Shown piece after piece: positions 20,794 through 31,681 of a DNA stretch of 64,000 bases (position 1 is its first letter; each line of letters starts with the position of its first letter). The stretch is from Sacculina carcini. Its lineage: Eukaryota > Arthropoda > Thecostraca > Sacculinidae. A program made the position numbers and the translations under genes. The stretch spans positions 7,758,001 to 7,822,000 of the forward strand of contig OU696571.1 in assembly GCA_916048095.2 (NCBI GenBank), in the 5' to 3' direction. The notes below the pieces were generated by a model that searched no databases, had not been told where the DNA came from, and was given only the letters and a program-made list of their open reading frames with translations.

Positions 20794-21012
20794 CCCCTCC
20801 AAGAACCTGACACCTCGGGAAGGTAATGACACAAGAGGTTCGTGATTACATGGCAAACATACAGGTAAACACACGGATACAAATATACAGATCTCACTCT
20901 ACTTTGCGCAAATTCTGTGTAAGTCGTTGAATTAGAAACACCGGATACACACAAACAGGAAACTCTCAACATTATACACACTCGCAATAAGAACATTGTT
21001 AAATGTAAGATA

Positions 21013-21615
21013 CTTTCCCATTCCGTATTCGGACTTTTATCCTATTATACATCGTTTTATCCGTTCTCGCTGGCAGCTCTCCTGGGGCGAATGTGGTTCT
21101 AACAAATTGAAAGCAGTGAAGCCCGAAATCGGACATTGGATGTGCTCTTGTCGCCGGAAGAGGTCCGAGGAGGTGGCGCTCTGTCGTCTGCGTGTGGGTC
21201 ACACGTACGACACGCATCGCCATCTTCTACTCGGACAACCTGAACCCACGTGCAGCGCATGTAATGCACGTCTCTCCGTGCAGCACATCCTGGTGGAATG
21301 TCCATCATTCTCAGAGGCGCGTCAACGTTGTCTTGGATCCGTTCGGACCATTGACGAGGGTTTGGGACATGAGCAATCGGCGGTCATTGAGGGCCGCATT
21401 TTTTAATTTTTACGGCTTTTGCCTTTTAAAACTATTTATTGATTTTTATTCTTCTGACTTTCATATTCATATCATTCACCCTCACGCTTATTTATTTCAT
21501 CGCTCCATTACATTCATTTGCATAGTTTTAGTTTAATTTAGTTAACAACAGACTGGGGGTGCCATATGGTCCTAGAGGCCGGTGCACCCCAAAAAAACTC
21601 AATAATCAATCAATC
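21013..21615 (+). mobile_element. I-like non-LTR 3' fragment inserted in Gypsy 1
   Basis: A 5'-truncated copy of the element seen at 8995-10055, ending in (TCAA)n. It is flanked by an exact 12-bp duplication, aaatgtaagata, at 21001-21012 and 21616-21627. It encodes the C-terminal part with CSCRRKRSEEV, RVGHTYDTHRHLL and a CSAC...H...C knuckle, open to a stop near 21406. It is younger than the Gypsy element it entered. Confidence 0.85.
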
Positions 21616-22055
21616 AAATGTAAGATATGTGCGTGAAGGTCAAATGTAATCCGCCAGCCTGTGAGGTCGCCTCTCTTCCGGCTCTCTCTTCCAGTGCGAG
21701 TGGTCACAGTGGAGGGTTCAGGTGGCGGAAGATACTCTGTTTCGCGATCCGACTCCGGTGCTGTCGTTTGAGAAACGGGACAAGATACCGGGGGTAGGTT
21801 GTCAGTGCGAGAATCCTCGTTTGCCAGGAATGCCGGTTTCAACCTATCGATGGCGACATTGTCAGTACGATGGCCCAAATCGAGAAGGAACGATTTTTGT
21901 CCTCGACTCATAACCGGGTAAGGACCCTTGTATGGCCTGTCTAGTGAGCCGCGGTGAGCATCCACACGAACAAACACATGACTGGCTTGTGACAGGTGAG
22001 GAGACACAAAAGTAGAAGGAGGTTCCTGTGTCTGGTGCCATGATGTTGGGACAGG
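21616..22055 (-). pseudogene. C-terminal pol remnant of Gypsy element 1
   Basis: Translated on the minus strand it gives the region after the integrase core, with FVRVDAHRGSL, PYKGPYPV, FLLDLGHRTDNVAIDRLKPAF and a Pro-rich tail, as in CsRn1-type pol proteins. The integrase core that should join it to 22310 is missing. Confidence 0.65.
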
Positions 22056-22309
22056 TCTCAATGTTCCTCAGGCCTTATTCCTCAGGTCTTGTATTTCTTC
22101 CTGCTGGGTGTCTGGCCACCCTCCTCACTGGCATAGGCCAGTGGGGGGCCGGATTAGTCGCCGACATTCCGACCATGCGGCTGGTTGTACCGGGTTACAT
22201 GTTACCGGTAGCAGGCCGAGACCTGTCCAGACATGTCTATCTTTAGTCGCCTTTTACGACACGCGGCAGCTACGGCGGCAGAATTCTAACCCCCTGCCGC
22301 AGGGGGCAG
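22055..22309. other. Foreign segment replacing integrase core
   Basis: About 255 bp with higher GC content split the Gypsy pol. The right part contains agtcgccttttacgacacg, a SINE-like or tail-like motif, and a hairpin of ccccctgc with gcaggggg. No target duplication is evident and at least 150 codons of integrase are absent, so insertion came with a deletion. Identity unknown. Confidence 0.4.
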
Positions 22310-24700
22310 GGGTAGCGGGTGAAGCGGTCAATGATGTTGAAGAGATAACGGTGCCCATTTGCCGGATCTAGGGGGCCAACAATGTCGACATGCAATGCTT
22401 CGAAGCGACCTGAAGGAGTAGCTGGGCGTTTCAACGGCGTATTTTGATGTCGGCCCACCTTAGAATTATGGCAGTGAACACACGTGCGAGTCCACTTGGT
22501 TATGTCGACACTCATACCCTTCCACACAAATCGTTCAGTGATTAGGCGCTTTGTAGCCCGGGTGCCGGGGTGGTGGATACCGTGAAGGCGGTCAAATGTG
22601 GGTCGGCGAAGTGAAGTCGGAACGAGAGGACGACGAAAACCAGTGGACACATCAACTACCAGTGGGTGTTCGGTTCCTGCGACTTGTAGTCTTCTGATGT
22701 TCAACGATGGATTCGTACACAAGGCAGCTACTTCAGGGAATTCGCTTTGTCGCTTGGCCAATTCAGTGCTGTTTACTTCTTGCTGAGCGATGTTGAAGCA
22801 CGTTGAGACTATTGGGGACTCCGATGGTTCACTGACTTGATGTGGTCGACTTAGACAATCCGATACTGCGTTGGCTGCCCCACTCACATGCCTGATGTCT
22901 GTAGAATATCCGCTGAGGAAGGCTAATTGTCGAGTCACACGTGTTGAACGCTCAGTTTTCGAGGTGAATGCGTAGATCAGTGGCTTGTGATCTGTTACGA
23001 GCTGGACGTCCGCATGGCCTTCAAGAAGGTGACTAAAACGCCGGACAGCACTCACCAACGCAAAAAGTTCACAGTCACCGGCGCTCCATTTCTTCTGTGT
23101 GATTGAAAACATTTTTTAATGGAAGGCGAGAGGCACTATCTTGTTGTCGAACTCTTGTTGGAGAACGGCACCAATGGCTGTGGACGATGCATCAGCGACG
23201 ACTTGACGACGGATGGGAATGTCCTGGCGTGGAAAAGCGAGTGTTACTGATGATCCTAACATGGATTTCGACTTGTCGAAGGCAGTTTGATGCTTTGGTT
23301 CCCATGTAAATTCGTTTTTCTTTCGATTTGCTAGTTCATGTAGTGGTGAGAGTACCGCGGCGAGGCGTGGAATAAAGCGATGGTAATAGTTCATCATGCC
23401 TATGAAGCGGCGATATGAAGTGACGTCTTGTGGCGACTTTACAAGCTTGAGTGCATCTACTCTGTCGTGCATCGGAGCCAAACCCTCGCTGGAGACTTTA
23501 TAACCGAGGAATTCAATGGAGGATGTACCTAACTATGTACCACACTTCTCGGGAGAGATGACAAGGCCGTGAAGTTGCAGAAGGTCGAGCACAGCTGTTA
23601 GGTCTTTGATGTGTGTTTTCGCATCAGGCGAATACACAAGAATATCGTCTCTGTAGGCGAAAATCCGCGGAGGTCCACGGAGCACACCATCGATAAAACT
23701 CTGAAATGCCTGCGTGGCATTGCATAACCCGAACGGCATGCGGGTGTATTCATACAGGCCGAATGGCGTAATGATTGCAGTTTTGTGGCGGTGTGCCGGA
23801 TGGACTAGTATTTGAGAGAAGGCTCGTTCCAAATCCAGTTTGCTGAAAACCGTGTAGCCACTCAACTGGTCGGCAAATGACTGAACATCCGGAACAGGAT
23901 ATCGGTCTTTCACTGTTATAGCGTTGATACGTTCGTAACAACCGACTGTCCTGAAGCTGGAATTATCCCCTTTCCGGACCAAATGGATCGGGCTGGCCCA
24001 TTCAGAGGACGATGGCACGAGGATTCCGCGTGACAGCAGGTCATTGCCTTCCTCTTTAGACGTACGAAGTTTGTCTGGAGGGAGTCGGCGGGCGCACAAA
24101 CACACGGCGGCCGTTTGTGATGATCATGTGTTCGGTGACAGATGTCGACGTATCTACATTAGCGTTGGACGGTGAACATAGCAATTTGAATTGAATTAAA
24201 TGGGCGAAGTGAAGCAAAGAGTTCGCAAGCAGGTAATGAGTTGTCTCCAGCGGATTTCACTGCCGCTATAGTCATGGGTGGTTCACTCTACAATGGACTT
24301 GCGTGACAACATGAAACGGAAAGATGTGTCGAGCAGTCGTGGAGACGTGAGTTTTTGATATCTGGCACAAGGCCGTGCTCTCGAAGGAAATCAGCGCCCA
24401 ATATAGGTATTGGGACGTCGGCGACCAGAAATTTGAATTCATAATTTCGGCCAAGTCCCAGGTCGAGAGTTATTTTGTGTCCTACGGAGAACACTGATCG
24501 GACGGCCGTTGGCCGCACGAAGACGAGGGGTGCCGACGTGTTCAGTGAGAAATGCTGACGAGGACGGAGGTAATATAGATACCTCGCTTCCACTATCCAC
24601 CATCCATCGATGACACGTGGAGTCGCGCACGTAGTCGCTTGGCAACAGTTGTGGCAGCCCGCAGCAGGCGACGCCGGGGGCTGCCCTGCTAGTTTTCCGA
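22310..24700 (-). pseudogene. Gypsy 1 pol: protease, RT, RNase H, partial integrase
   Basis: From right to left: aspartic protease with WMVDSGSEVSILP (about 24620-24560), RT with VGCYERINAITVKDRYP, FSKLDLERAFSQI and MPFGLCNATQAFQ (24000-23700), then the catalytic box as AYRDDILVYS (about 23645) instead of the usual YVDD/YIDD. RNase H shows VVADASSTAIGAVL and VTDHKPLIYAF. Integrase zinc-binding HHPGTRATKRL...CVHCHNSK is followed by VDIVGPL, cut at about 22310. Frameshifts or stops near 24105-24288, 23500 and 23112 and the core deletion make it non-functional. Confidence 0.85.
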
Positions 24701-24707
24701 ACGATGC

Positions 24708-25502
24708 TTAAAGTCGGCATCGAACGAACAGTTTCCAAGACAATTTCCGGCAGCTGGGCCATACCGGCGATGTATACGGCACCAACGGTCGACAAAGTTG
24801 GTGGCTGAGTTGCGTTGTGTCTCTTCCATGCAAGCGCGGATGCTGCGGGTCACGGCGGCTGCTGTCTCTTTGGCGGTGAGCAGTGGGTGGAGCAGTTGAT
24901 CGGTGTGCCGCAGCCACCAAACCTTCGGCGGGACGCTCGGCGCAGTCGTCACCATCGGCGGTGTTTACCGCGAACACCTCGTTTGTGGAAGCTGTCACAT
25001 AACTGTCTGACTTCAGGGCGACTTCTGACAATTTTGAGGTCAGTAGGACTTCTCTGCACTGTACCTGCAGCGTGTCGGGAAGCCGCCTCAGGAAGTGCTC
25101 CTTGATGATGCTGTGTTCTGTATCGTGCGGGTACAGTACCTCTATGTCCGCGTACAAAGACGAGGAATTTCTCGTTCCAAGCATGGGAAGAGCCTCGGGC
25201 CGTCGGAGCCTTTCGGCGTCTGATATTGTTAGCCGGGTCTTCAGTGTCGATCGCAGCTTGTCGTAACAATCGGCTGGTAGCGGGTTGGTGACGGCCAGAT
25301 TTTTCACCAGACGAAAATACTGCGGCGGAAGTTTTGCCAACACTTTTCGGAATTTTGTCGTGGCCTGCGTAACTCCTCCATCTATGAGTAAATTCTCACA
25401 CATTGCAAGCCATGTGTCGATATCTGCGGCGTCAAACGCGGGCAGTTCAACACGGACGACGAACGACTGTGACTGGTTTACTACGGCTCTTTCCTCGGAC
25501 AT
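24708..25502 (-). pseudogene. Gypsy element 1 gag
   Basis: The natural start is the ATG at 25502 (MSEERAV). The product begins with an N-terminal capsid-like domain typical of CsRn1-type gag, with LPAFDAADIDTWLAMCENLL, VLAKLPPQYFRLV, YDKLRSTLKTRLTISDAERL and FLRRLPDTLQVQCREVL. The end shifts frame into Pro/His-rich sequence near 24950 and the zinc knuckle is not clear. It would form the virus-like particle shell. Confidence 0.7.
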
Positions 25503-25601
25503 GTTAAAAGTTGAAATTATGATCAGGCGGATCAATAATATATACACGCTCTAAAGAGAGGAAATTTGTGCAACATACGATGAAATATTTCACAAAAATA
25601 G

Positions 25602-25718
25602 CGGGGTCACCATTGTAGCCGACACACGAGAACACGATACGATGTATATTGTTAACCGTCATATACGGACGTAAACAAACGCAGGTGAGACATAGACAAT
25701 AAGTGCTACCAATCCCAG
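25602..25718 (-). repeat. Truncated 5' LTR and PBS of Gypsy element 1
   Basis: On the minus strand the LTR ends GGCTACA at 25614 and is followed by A and TGGTGACCCCG, matching the 3' end of tRNA-Trp. The LTR is cut at 25718, where the LTR of Gypsy element 2 begins without spacer. Confidence 0.6.
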
Positions 25719-26075
25719 TGTCAGGCCTTTATTGCAATCTGCATCGAGAAAACCAAAATATTGACCAAAACAATAGCCTGTAAAACAGCAAAAGGAATAT
25801 AAAAGTAGGGCGCATATTAGGAATACATAAGAAGGGCGCTAGACGATCCCATAAACATGAAAAACCCCAAGAAATGGACTAACGTGAGATACAATATACA
25901 AGCTTGACCGCCAATATTATTTATACATAATTAGCGACCCACCCGCTCGCCAACTACCGCTCGAGCTGTAACGCAATAGGCACAAAGTAAACATGAACAC
26001 GCCCCAAGCTCCGCAAACGTCAATTCCGCGTCACATCTTAAAACCGCCAGGATGTTTTTGAAATACCTCACATCA
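25719..26075 (-). repeat. 3' LTR of Gypsy element 2 (about 357 bp)
   Basis: On the minus strand it begins TGATGTGAGG directly after a polypurine tract GGGGGAAAG (26076-26084) and ends CCTGACA at 25719. AATAAA occurs near its end as a polyadenylation signal. A piece of the same LTR (ccaagctccgcaaacgtcaa) reappears at about 59357-59385. Confidence 0.65.
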
Positions 26076-26093
26076 CTTTCCCCCATGTTACTT

Positions 26094-29040
26094 TTACGCA
26101 TACCGCGGATTTCTTCTAACGACCCGTCCCGAGCGTGATCGGTACGGCAGAAATTGTAGAGGGTCAGATGCATGACCGTTCTCATCTCCCTCGGTGCGTT
26201 GGGAGTCCGAACACCTCGGTCGGTCGAGGCCAACGTCCGCGGGAGTCGATTGGCTCACCGCACCGCCACCATGTTCCACTTCGGTGTCCGGCCTGCTCTG
26301 CCAATGGCCCGTGGGAGGTGCCAACGTCCGCCCATTTACCTCAACGAGAGGGATCGCTTGATGCTCTGGGTCTTCAACCGATGGGACCGTCTTACACCGA
26401 TCAATATGCACGCAGTGTGGAGCTTCGCCGCTGTCTGGCTTTTTGACGAACACATTCACCCCACGGGTTTGCACCACTTGGAATGGACCGACGTACGTTG
26501 GATCCAGTCCGCTGCGCTGCTCGTTCTTCGTTAATACCCAATCTCCAACTCTAATTCCTCGCTCCTGAGCGTCGGCTTTTCCTTTGTCGAACTGTCTTTT
26601 GTATTCCCGTCGAGATTTTTCACTCTTGTCGTTTACCTCGCTGTACAATTTGAGTTGAGTCGCTTGCAAGCTAGTGACAAAATCGTCCAAATCACACGGG
26701 GCCTCTTCGTCGACTTTAGTCGTTTCAGGCGACCGCAAAACAGTTCCAAACATCACTTTGTTGGAACTGAGTTTCGTGGTCTTGTTTTCCACATTATTGA
26801 TGTGAAAAATGGTCTCTCGAAGAACCTCCGGCCACTCACTCACGCTCTTTACCTGCTCCAACAGAATACACCTCAGTGTCTGTTTCAAAGTCTGTATCGC
26901 TCTTTCGGCCAGCCATCACCCTATGGGTGGTAAGGACTCGATCTTCGCTTATTTATGCCAAATTCTCTGCATACCGCTCTATGGAACTCACCGTCCACGT
27001 TGCGACCTAGATCTGAGAGCAGAATTTCTGGGCAACCGTGGCGGTAGATCCATTCCGATTTTAAAGCGGAGACAACAGATTCGGCAGTCTGGTCCATCAT
27101 TGGAACCGCCTCAACAAATCTGGAGAACATGTCGACGATCACCAAGACGTACCGCAGGCTATCTCTACTCCATGGTAACGTGGCGATATCCACAGACGAT
27201 TTACCTGGATGATCGGGGTCTCCAATCTGACTTTAGGGTCGTACGACCGTTTGTTTCCGGCAGATATTGTACACGCCTCGCACACTCTCCGTATCTTCTC
27301 TTCCATACCGATCCAGTAAAATTCATTCTTGGCCGCGGACAGGGTTTTGCGGACTCCAGAATGCCCCGCTCTGTGCATTTTCATGGCCGTGTCAGACTGG
27401 ACGTCAGTGAGCACTACGATGCGGACATTCTTTATGAGAACTCCTTGACTTATTCCGAGCCCCGCTACATGACAAAATTTTCCATTTGTTATAGCCTCTT
27501 TGCTCCTGAGCTGTCTCTTGGCATCCACAAGATCATCATCTTTATCCTGCCTGGCAATCCATTCCTGACGACGGCCAATAGCGTCATGTACAGTGTAAAT
27601 ATGCCGCTCCAGGTGTTCGCCTTCGTCGTTCAGCTCATGGTTCACTCCGGCTTCGGATCGGCTAAAAAAATCCGCGGCTAGATTCCTTGTGCCCGGCGTA
27701 TGTACTATCTCGTATGATGATAAACTTTCCAACTCCATTATCCAGCGGGCAAACTTGTTCCTCGGATCCCGTTGCTTTCTCATACAAACCAGTAGATTAT
27801 GATCTGTTTGAATGACTACTTTCGGAGCCGCTTGAAGGATGTGCCAGAATTTGCGAACCGCGGCTACCACGGCCTAAGCCTCCAACTCTCCCGCGGAGTA
27901 GCACGATTGTGCGGTGGTGAGGCCGGAAGAGAAAAACTTTATTGGCTGTACCTCCCCTTTAATGTTCTTCTGAGCCAGGATTGCACCAATTCCACTTTTA
28001 CTCGCATCTGTGCTCAAATAGAAGGCATTGCGCCATCGAGGGAACGCCAGTGTTGGGCACTCGATCAATTTGTCCTTGATATTCCGAAAACATGTCTCGC
28101 ACTCTTCCGTCCCTTTTCATGACGCGGCTTTCTTGGTCGGTACAAAGGAGCACAAACAGCACTCATGTTCCTTATGAAATGGCGGTGTTCACAAATCCAA
28201 GGAATCGGCGGAGCGACTTCACACTAGACGGGGCTTTCCAGTCCTTGATGGTATTCACGTGACTTTTCAAGGGTCTATAACCATGAGCCGATATCTCGTG
28301 TCCGACAAATTCTCCTTTGTTGCAACCGAATTTGCATTTGTCTAGTCTCAATTGCAGATTTGCGTCACGAAAAGCCTCCAGTGTCTTCTTCAAATGGATG
28401 AGTTGACTGTCTTCGCTTTCGGAGAACACGCATGTGTCGTCCGCGTATACGGCGGCGTTCTCCACATCACGCAGAGCATCATCAACGGTGCGCTGAGAGG
28501 TACTCTGGCTGTTACAGAGTCCAAACGCCATCACGTTCATTTCATAATGACCACCAGTTTTATCTTTGTCTTGATCACGCAGTGGGATGGACCAGTATGC
28601 GCTGGCGCCCTCTAAAAACTAAAAAACTTTAGCCCCGTCCATGCGTTCGAGCAGACGACGCCAGTCAGCCGCCGGATACGAGTCTTTCTTTGTATGTGTA
28701 TTGAGATCCCGGTAATCAACTACAAACCTCAAAGACCCGTCTTTTTCCGTACCAAGATGACTGGGCTGCTCCAGGGTGACTTTGAGGGTCTGCAAATTTT
28801 GTTTTTCAACATCTCTTCAATTTGCCGGTTGACTTCCTTTTCAGTTTCGGGATTGAATCGCGCTGGACTGTGTTTGATCGGAGCTACACCATCTGTTTCA
28901 ATGGTGTGGCTTACTCGTTCGGAGAGATTGGGGTGTTTTGGATCAACCGCAAACATATCTTCGAACTCTCTCAGCAGCGCACGAACTCGAGAGCGAAATG
29001 TTTCTGGCATGTCCGAACATATTTGTTTTTCAATGCCCAA
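26094..29040 (-). pseudogene. Gypsy 2 pol: RT, RNase H, integrase
   Basis: Blocks from right to left: RT N-terminus (KHSPARFNPETEKEVNRQIEEML, SPWSSPVILVRKKTG; 28880-28735), a gap with frameshifts, catalytic AVYADDTCVFS (about 28440), RNase H (STDASKSGIGAIL near 28040; QTDHNLLVCM near 27810), integrase zinc domain (HRAGHSGVRKTL...CEACTISAG; 27390-27270), core (DIATLPW, VDMFSRFVEAVP, LLSDLGRN with L-G in place of the usual N-G; 27190-27000) and a C-terminal domain (VGDWVLTK, YVGPFQVV). At least five frame breaks; non-functional. Confidence 0.85.
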
Positions 29041-29055
29041 ACGCTCACCACTGTC

Positions 29056-30422
29056 TTAAATCACATTCACTCTCTCGCGACACCGACCCCCTCCTACCAT
29101 GACCTCTGCTTCCTTCCAGTTTTGTCCCAATCGCACTCTGCCATGCTGCCAATCGAACTCTGTGGATTTAAACCGTGATAAGAAGTCTCTTCCCAGCAGC
29201 AAAAATGTTTCACCAGTACTGAGCACGCTGAGGGTGTGCTTAACGACCTGTCCTTTTCCGGCGTTGATTGTCACTGGCAGCTGGCCGATGAAAATGGCTT
29301 TGCCGCCCACTCCCGACAACCTCAGGTTGATATCCTCGCTCCAGTCAATTTTACTCATTAGCCCCAACCGCCACACACTGGTCTCATCAACTACCGAAGT
29401 AGAGGCCCCTGAATCCAGCATCGAAGTCATTTGTTTACCGTCAATTTCGACCGGTACAGTGACTGTATCACCGTGACTTACCCTCAGTTCTGAATTTGCC
29501 CGTTGTACTTCTTCAGTTACCACAAACACTTTCCCATCCACTGACGCCGGGCATGACCGGAGCGAGTGCCCCTTTTCTCCACAACGAGCACACAGGCGAG
29601 AAGGACAAAAACGCATCAAATGTCCAGACTGACCACAGATGTAACAGCCTCTGCCCTTACCTTTACGGGACTTGTTTGAGTCAGCTGAAGCCGAGTGCTT
29701 CGGTTTCTGAGACAACACCGACACATCGACGGTATTTGCATTTGGTAACTGAGCCGGAACGTCCGATTGTTCCTCTGGTGACCTCAACAGCCTTGCTGTT
29801 TCGCACCTAGTGAGCGGTAAACCTCTCTCCACCATCCATTTCTTGACTTGCATAAGCATCATTCTTCCGTCGCTTTCGCTTTGTACCTGATGGTCGGCCA
29901 ACCATTGTTTTGCTTTCGACTGAATGTCCCTTGGGAGCTGATTGATGAATATCGAACTCAGGAACTGCATGTCCATACCATACCATCTTTGGACAACCTC
30001 TTCACCTTGAAATAGAAGTCATCTATTATCATGCTAGGAAGCCACTCGCTGCTACACAAACGATGCAAGGCCTCATATTTGTCTACGGGACTATCCAGTG
30101 TACTGATTAGGATACCGAACGCCTCTTCGAGTGTCGACACCTCAGCGGCAACATCCTTCACCAACTCACGCTCAGCTTCTCTTCTGTTGATGTACGCTGG
30201 TAACATCCCTATGGCGATCTTCTCTCCAATTGCTCCTTGACTCCGCAAGCTTCCGACCGCTGCTAGGAACCAAGGCTTCCAATCGGTAATTGTCTCATTC
30301 GTCTTCATCATCGGAATGGGAAGAATCATTGGGCTGGTTGATGTCGATGGACCAAGCTGCCCATTCCCGGCGCCCTCATCGACGTTCTCAATCTTCACCT
30401 CCTCCGTGACTGAACTTGTCAT
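29056..30422 (-). pseudogene. Gypsy 2 gag with two zinc knuckles, and protease
   Basis: Starting from the ATG at 30422 (MTSSVTEE), the capsid-like part (LPIPMMKTNETITDWKPWF, IGMLPAYINRREAE, LHRLCSSEWLP) runs to about 29960, where the frame breaks. The following frame continues with FINQLPRDIQSKAKQWL, two CCHC knuckles (CYICGQSGHLMRFCP, CARCGEKGHSLRSCP) and protease MLDSGASTSVVDE with LLLGRDFL. The stop near 29056 precedes the RT. It would package and process the element RNA. Confidence 0.8.
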
Positions 30423-30434
30423 ATTTTGGTTATA

Positions 30435-30580
30435 TGTCAGGCTTTTATTGCAATCTGCATCGAGAAAACCAAAATATTGACCGAAACAATAGCCTGTAAA
30501 CAGCAAAAGGAATATACAAGTAGGGCGCATAATAGGAATACACAAGAAAGGCGCTGGACGATCCCATAAACATGAAAAAC
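30435..30580 (-). repeat. Truncated 5' LTR of Gypsy element 2
   Basis: Matches 25719-25872. Only the downstream part of the LTR remains; the break at 30580 coincides with TGTATTATG, the probable start of the element 3 LTR. After CTGACA on the minus strand there is no TGG primer site. Confidence 0.55.
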
Positions 30581-30957
30581 TGTATTATGTTTATTGTATA
30601 TTGCATTGTATTATATTTTGTACTATATATAATTGTGTGTGTGTGTATATGTATTTGTGTGCGTACGTGGAAGTGTGATTTTGTGTACGTTGTTGTATGC
30701 TCGCGCGGAGGTAGCTGCGTCACACAAGCGCGAGCGATGAGTGCATGCATGCGCGGGTGGTATCCGCCCGGAGTCAACGGTCGCTCGTGCATGTTGGGCA
30801 GTGCGTTACTGGTGAAGTGAGAGTGTGGTGTGTGTTCGGTGGTTTAGTGTTGTTCGGTGGAGAGTATTGTATTAGTATTTAGTGCATTGTGTTGCGGTGT
30901 GATGGTGTGGAATTGTGCTTTCTTGTTTGTTTTTTTTCGTGCTTAAATTCAAATACA
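30581..30957 (+). repeat. Probable 5' LTR of element 3
   Basis: Begins TGTATTATG immediately after the Gypsy 2 LTR remnant and ends AAATACA just before agctaaccgg. GT-rich, like the other LTRs of this family. The assignment is inferential because no second copy exists in the window. Confidence 0.4.
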
Positions 30958-30979
30958 AGCTAACCGGCCCTTCCGAAAA

Positions 30980-31681
30980 ATGGAGTTTTCATGTGGTTTC
31001 GACGCTCGCGTGATACCAGAATTTGATGGTCAGAGTGACATTGTGGAATGGTGGACTCGCACGGAGATGATGTGTCAGCTCAAAGGCGTCGATGTGATGA
31101 GCGTAGTGCCACTACGTCTCTCAAAAGGCGCGTTTGTTGTGTGGTCCCAACTGCCGGATGAACTTCGCCGTTGTGCGAAAGGGACTCGCAGCGCTTTGTT
31201 CTCGGCGTTTGGAGTGGACAGATTCCGTGCATACACTTTGTTCACCAGTCGTCGTCTGCAAGAAAGTGAGTCGCCTGACGAATATTTAGCAGATTTGAAA
31301 AAACTCGCTGTTTCATTCGGTGGCGTAACCGATAATCTGCTGATATGAACATTTGTAAATGGCCTACCCGAGCACGTGGCGACCAGTATTCGTGCAAGCA
31401 CAGTGTCAGAGTCTCTGTCGTTGAGTGATATTACGAGCAGAACTCGCATGGTGTTACAAACGACAAAAAGCCCATCAAACTGTCTAGCCGCCAATGCCGG
31501 GTCGCTTTCACCTCGAAAATGCTATATTTGCAATCAGACTGGTCATTTGGGTAGAGAGTGCCCCAAAAGGAAATATCGGATACGATGTTATAATTGTTCC
31601 AAATTGGGTCACATGGCGAAGGAATGTCAGGGAAACGAGGAAGGAGAGGGCTCGTCAGCGCAAGCACCCTCTCCTCAGTGA
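30980..31681 (+). pseudogene. Element 3 gag with in-frame TGA
   Basis: ATG at 30980 (MEFSCGFDARVIPEFDG). A capsid-like domain has VEWWTRTEMMCQLKG, VPLRLSKGAFVVWSQLP, FTSRRLQESESPDEYLADLKKLA and, after a TGA at 31346-31348, FVNGLPEHVATSIRAS in the same frame. Two CCHC knuckles follow (CYICNQTGHLGRECP, CYNCSKLGHMAKEC), then a stop at about 31681. The single TGA interrupts an otherwise intact 233-codon frame. The end overlaps pol by about 88 nt in the -1 frame, which fits programmed -1 frameshifting. Confidence 0.8.

Larger units (their letters stand above)
20673..25718 (-). mobile_element. Gypsy element 1 (CsRn1-like), degenerate
   Basis: A minus-strand Ty3/Gypsy element. A segment of about 100 bp beginning gacacacgagaacacgat is shared by 20680-20770 and 25621-25718, marking the two LTRs. 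Next to the right copy, TGGTGACCCCG (25602-25612, minus strand) fits a tRNA-Trp primer-binding site, which the CsRn1 group uses. Inside are gag, protease, RT, RNase H and part of integrase, all broken. A non-LTR insertion (21013-21615) and another foreign segment (about 22055-22309) interrupt it. Confidence 0.75.
25719..30580 (-). mobile_element. Gypsy element 2, degenerate
   Basis: A second minus-strand Ty3/Gypsy element. Its 3' LTR (25719-26075) and the remnant of its 5' LTR (30435-30580) share a stretch of about 146 bp ending CAATAAA(A/G)GCCTGACA. Gag, protease, RT, RNase H and integrase are all recognisable but broken. It abuts element 1 on the left and element 3 on the right, LTR to LTR. 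Confidence 0.8.

Noticed and set aside
26809-27681. 290-codon plus-strand ORF
   Set aside because: Antisense to Gypsy 2 integrase and RNase H; no homology of its own.
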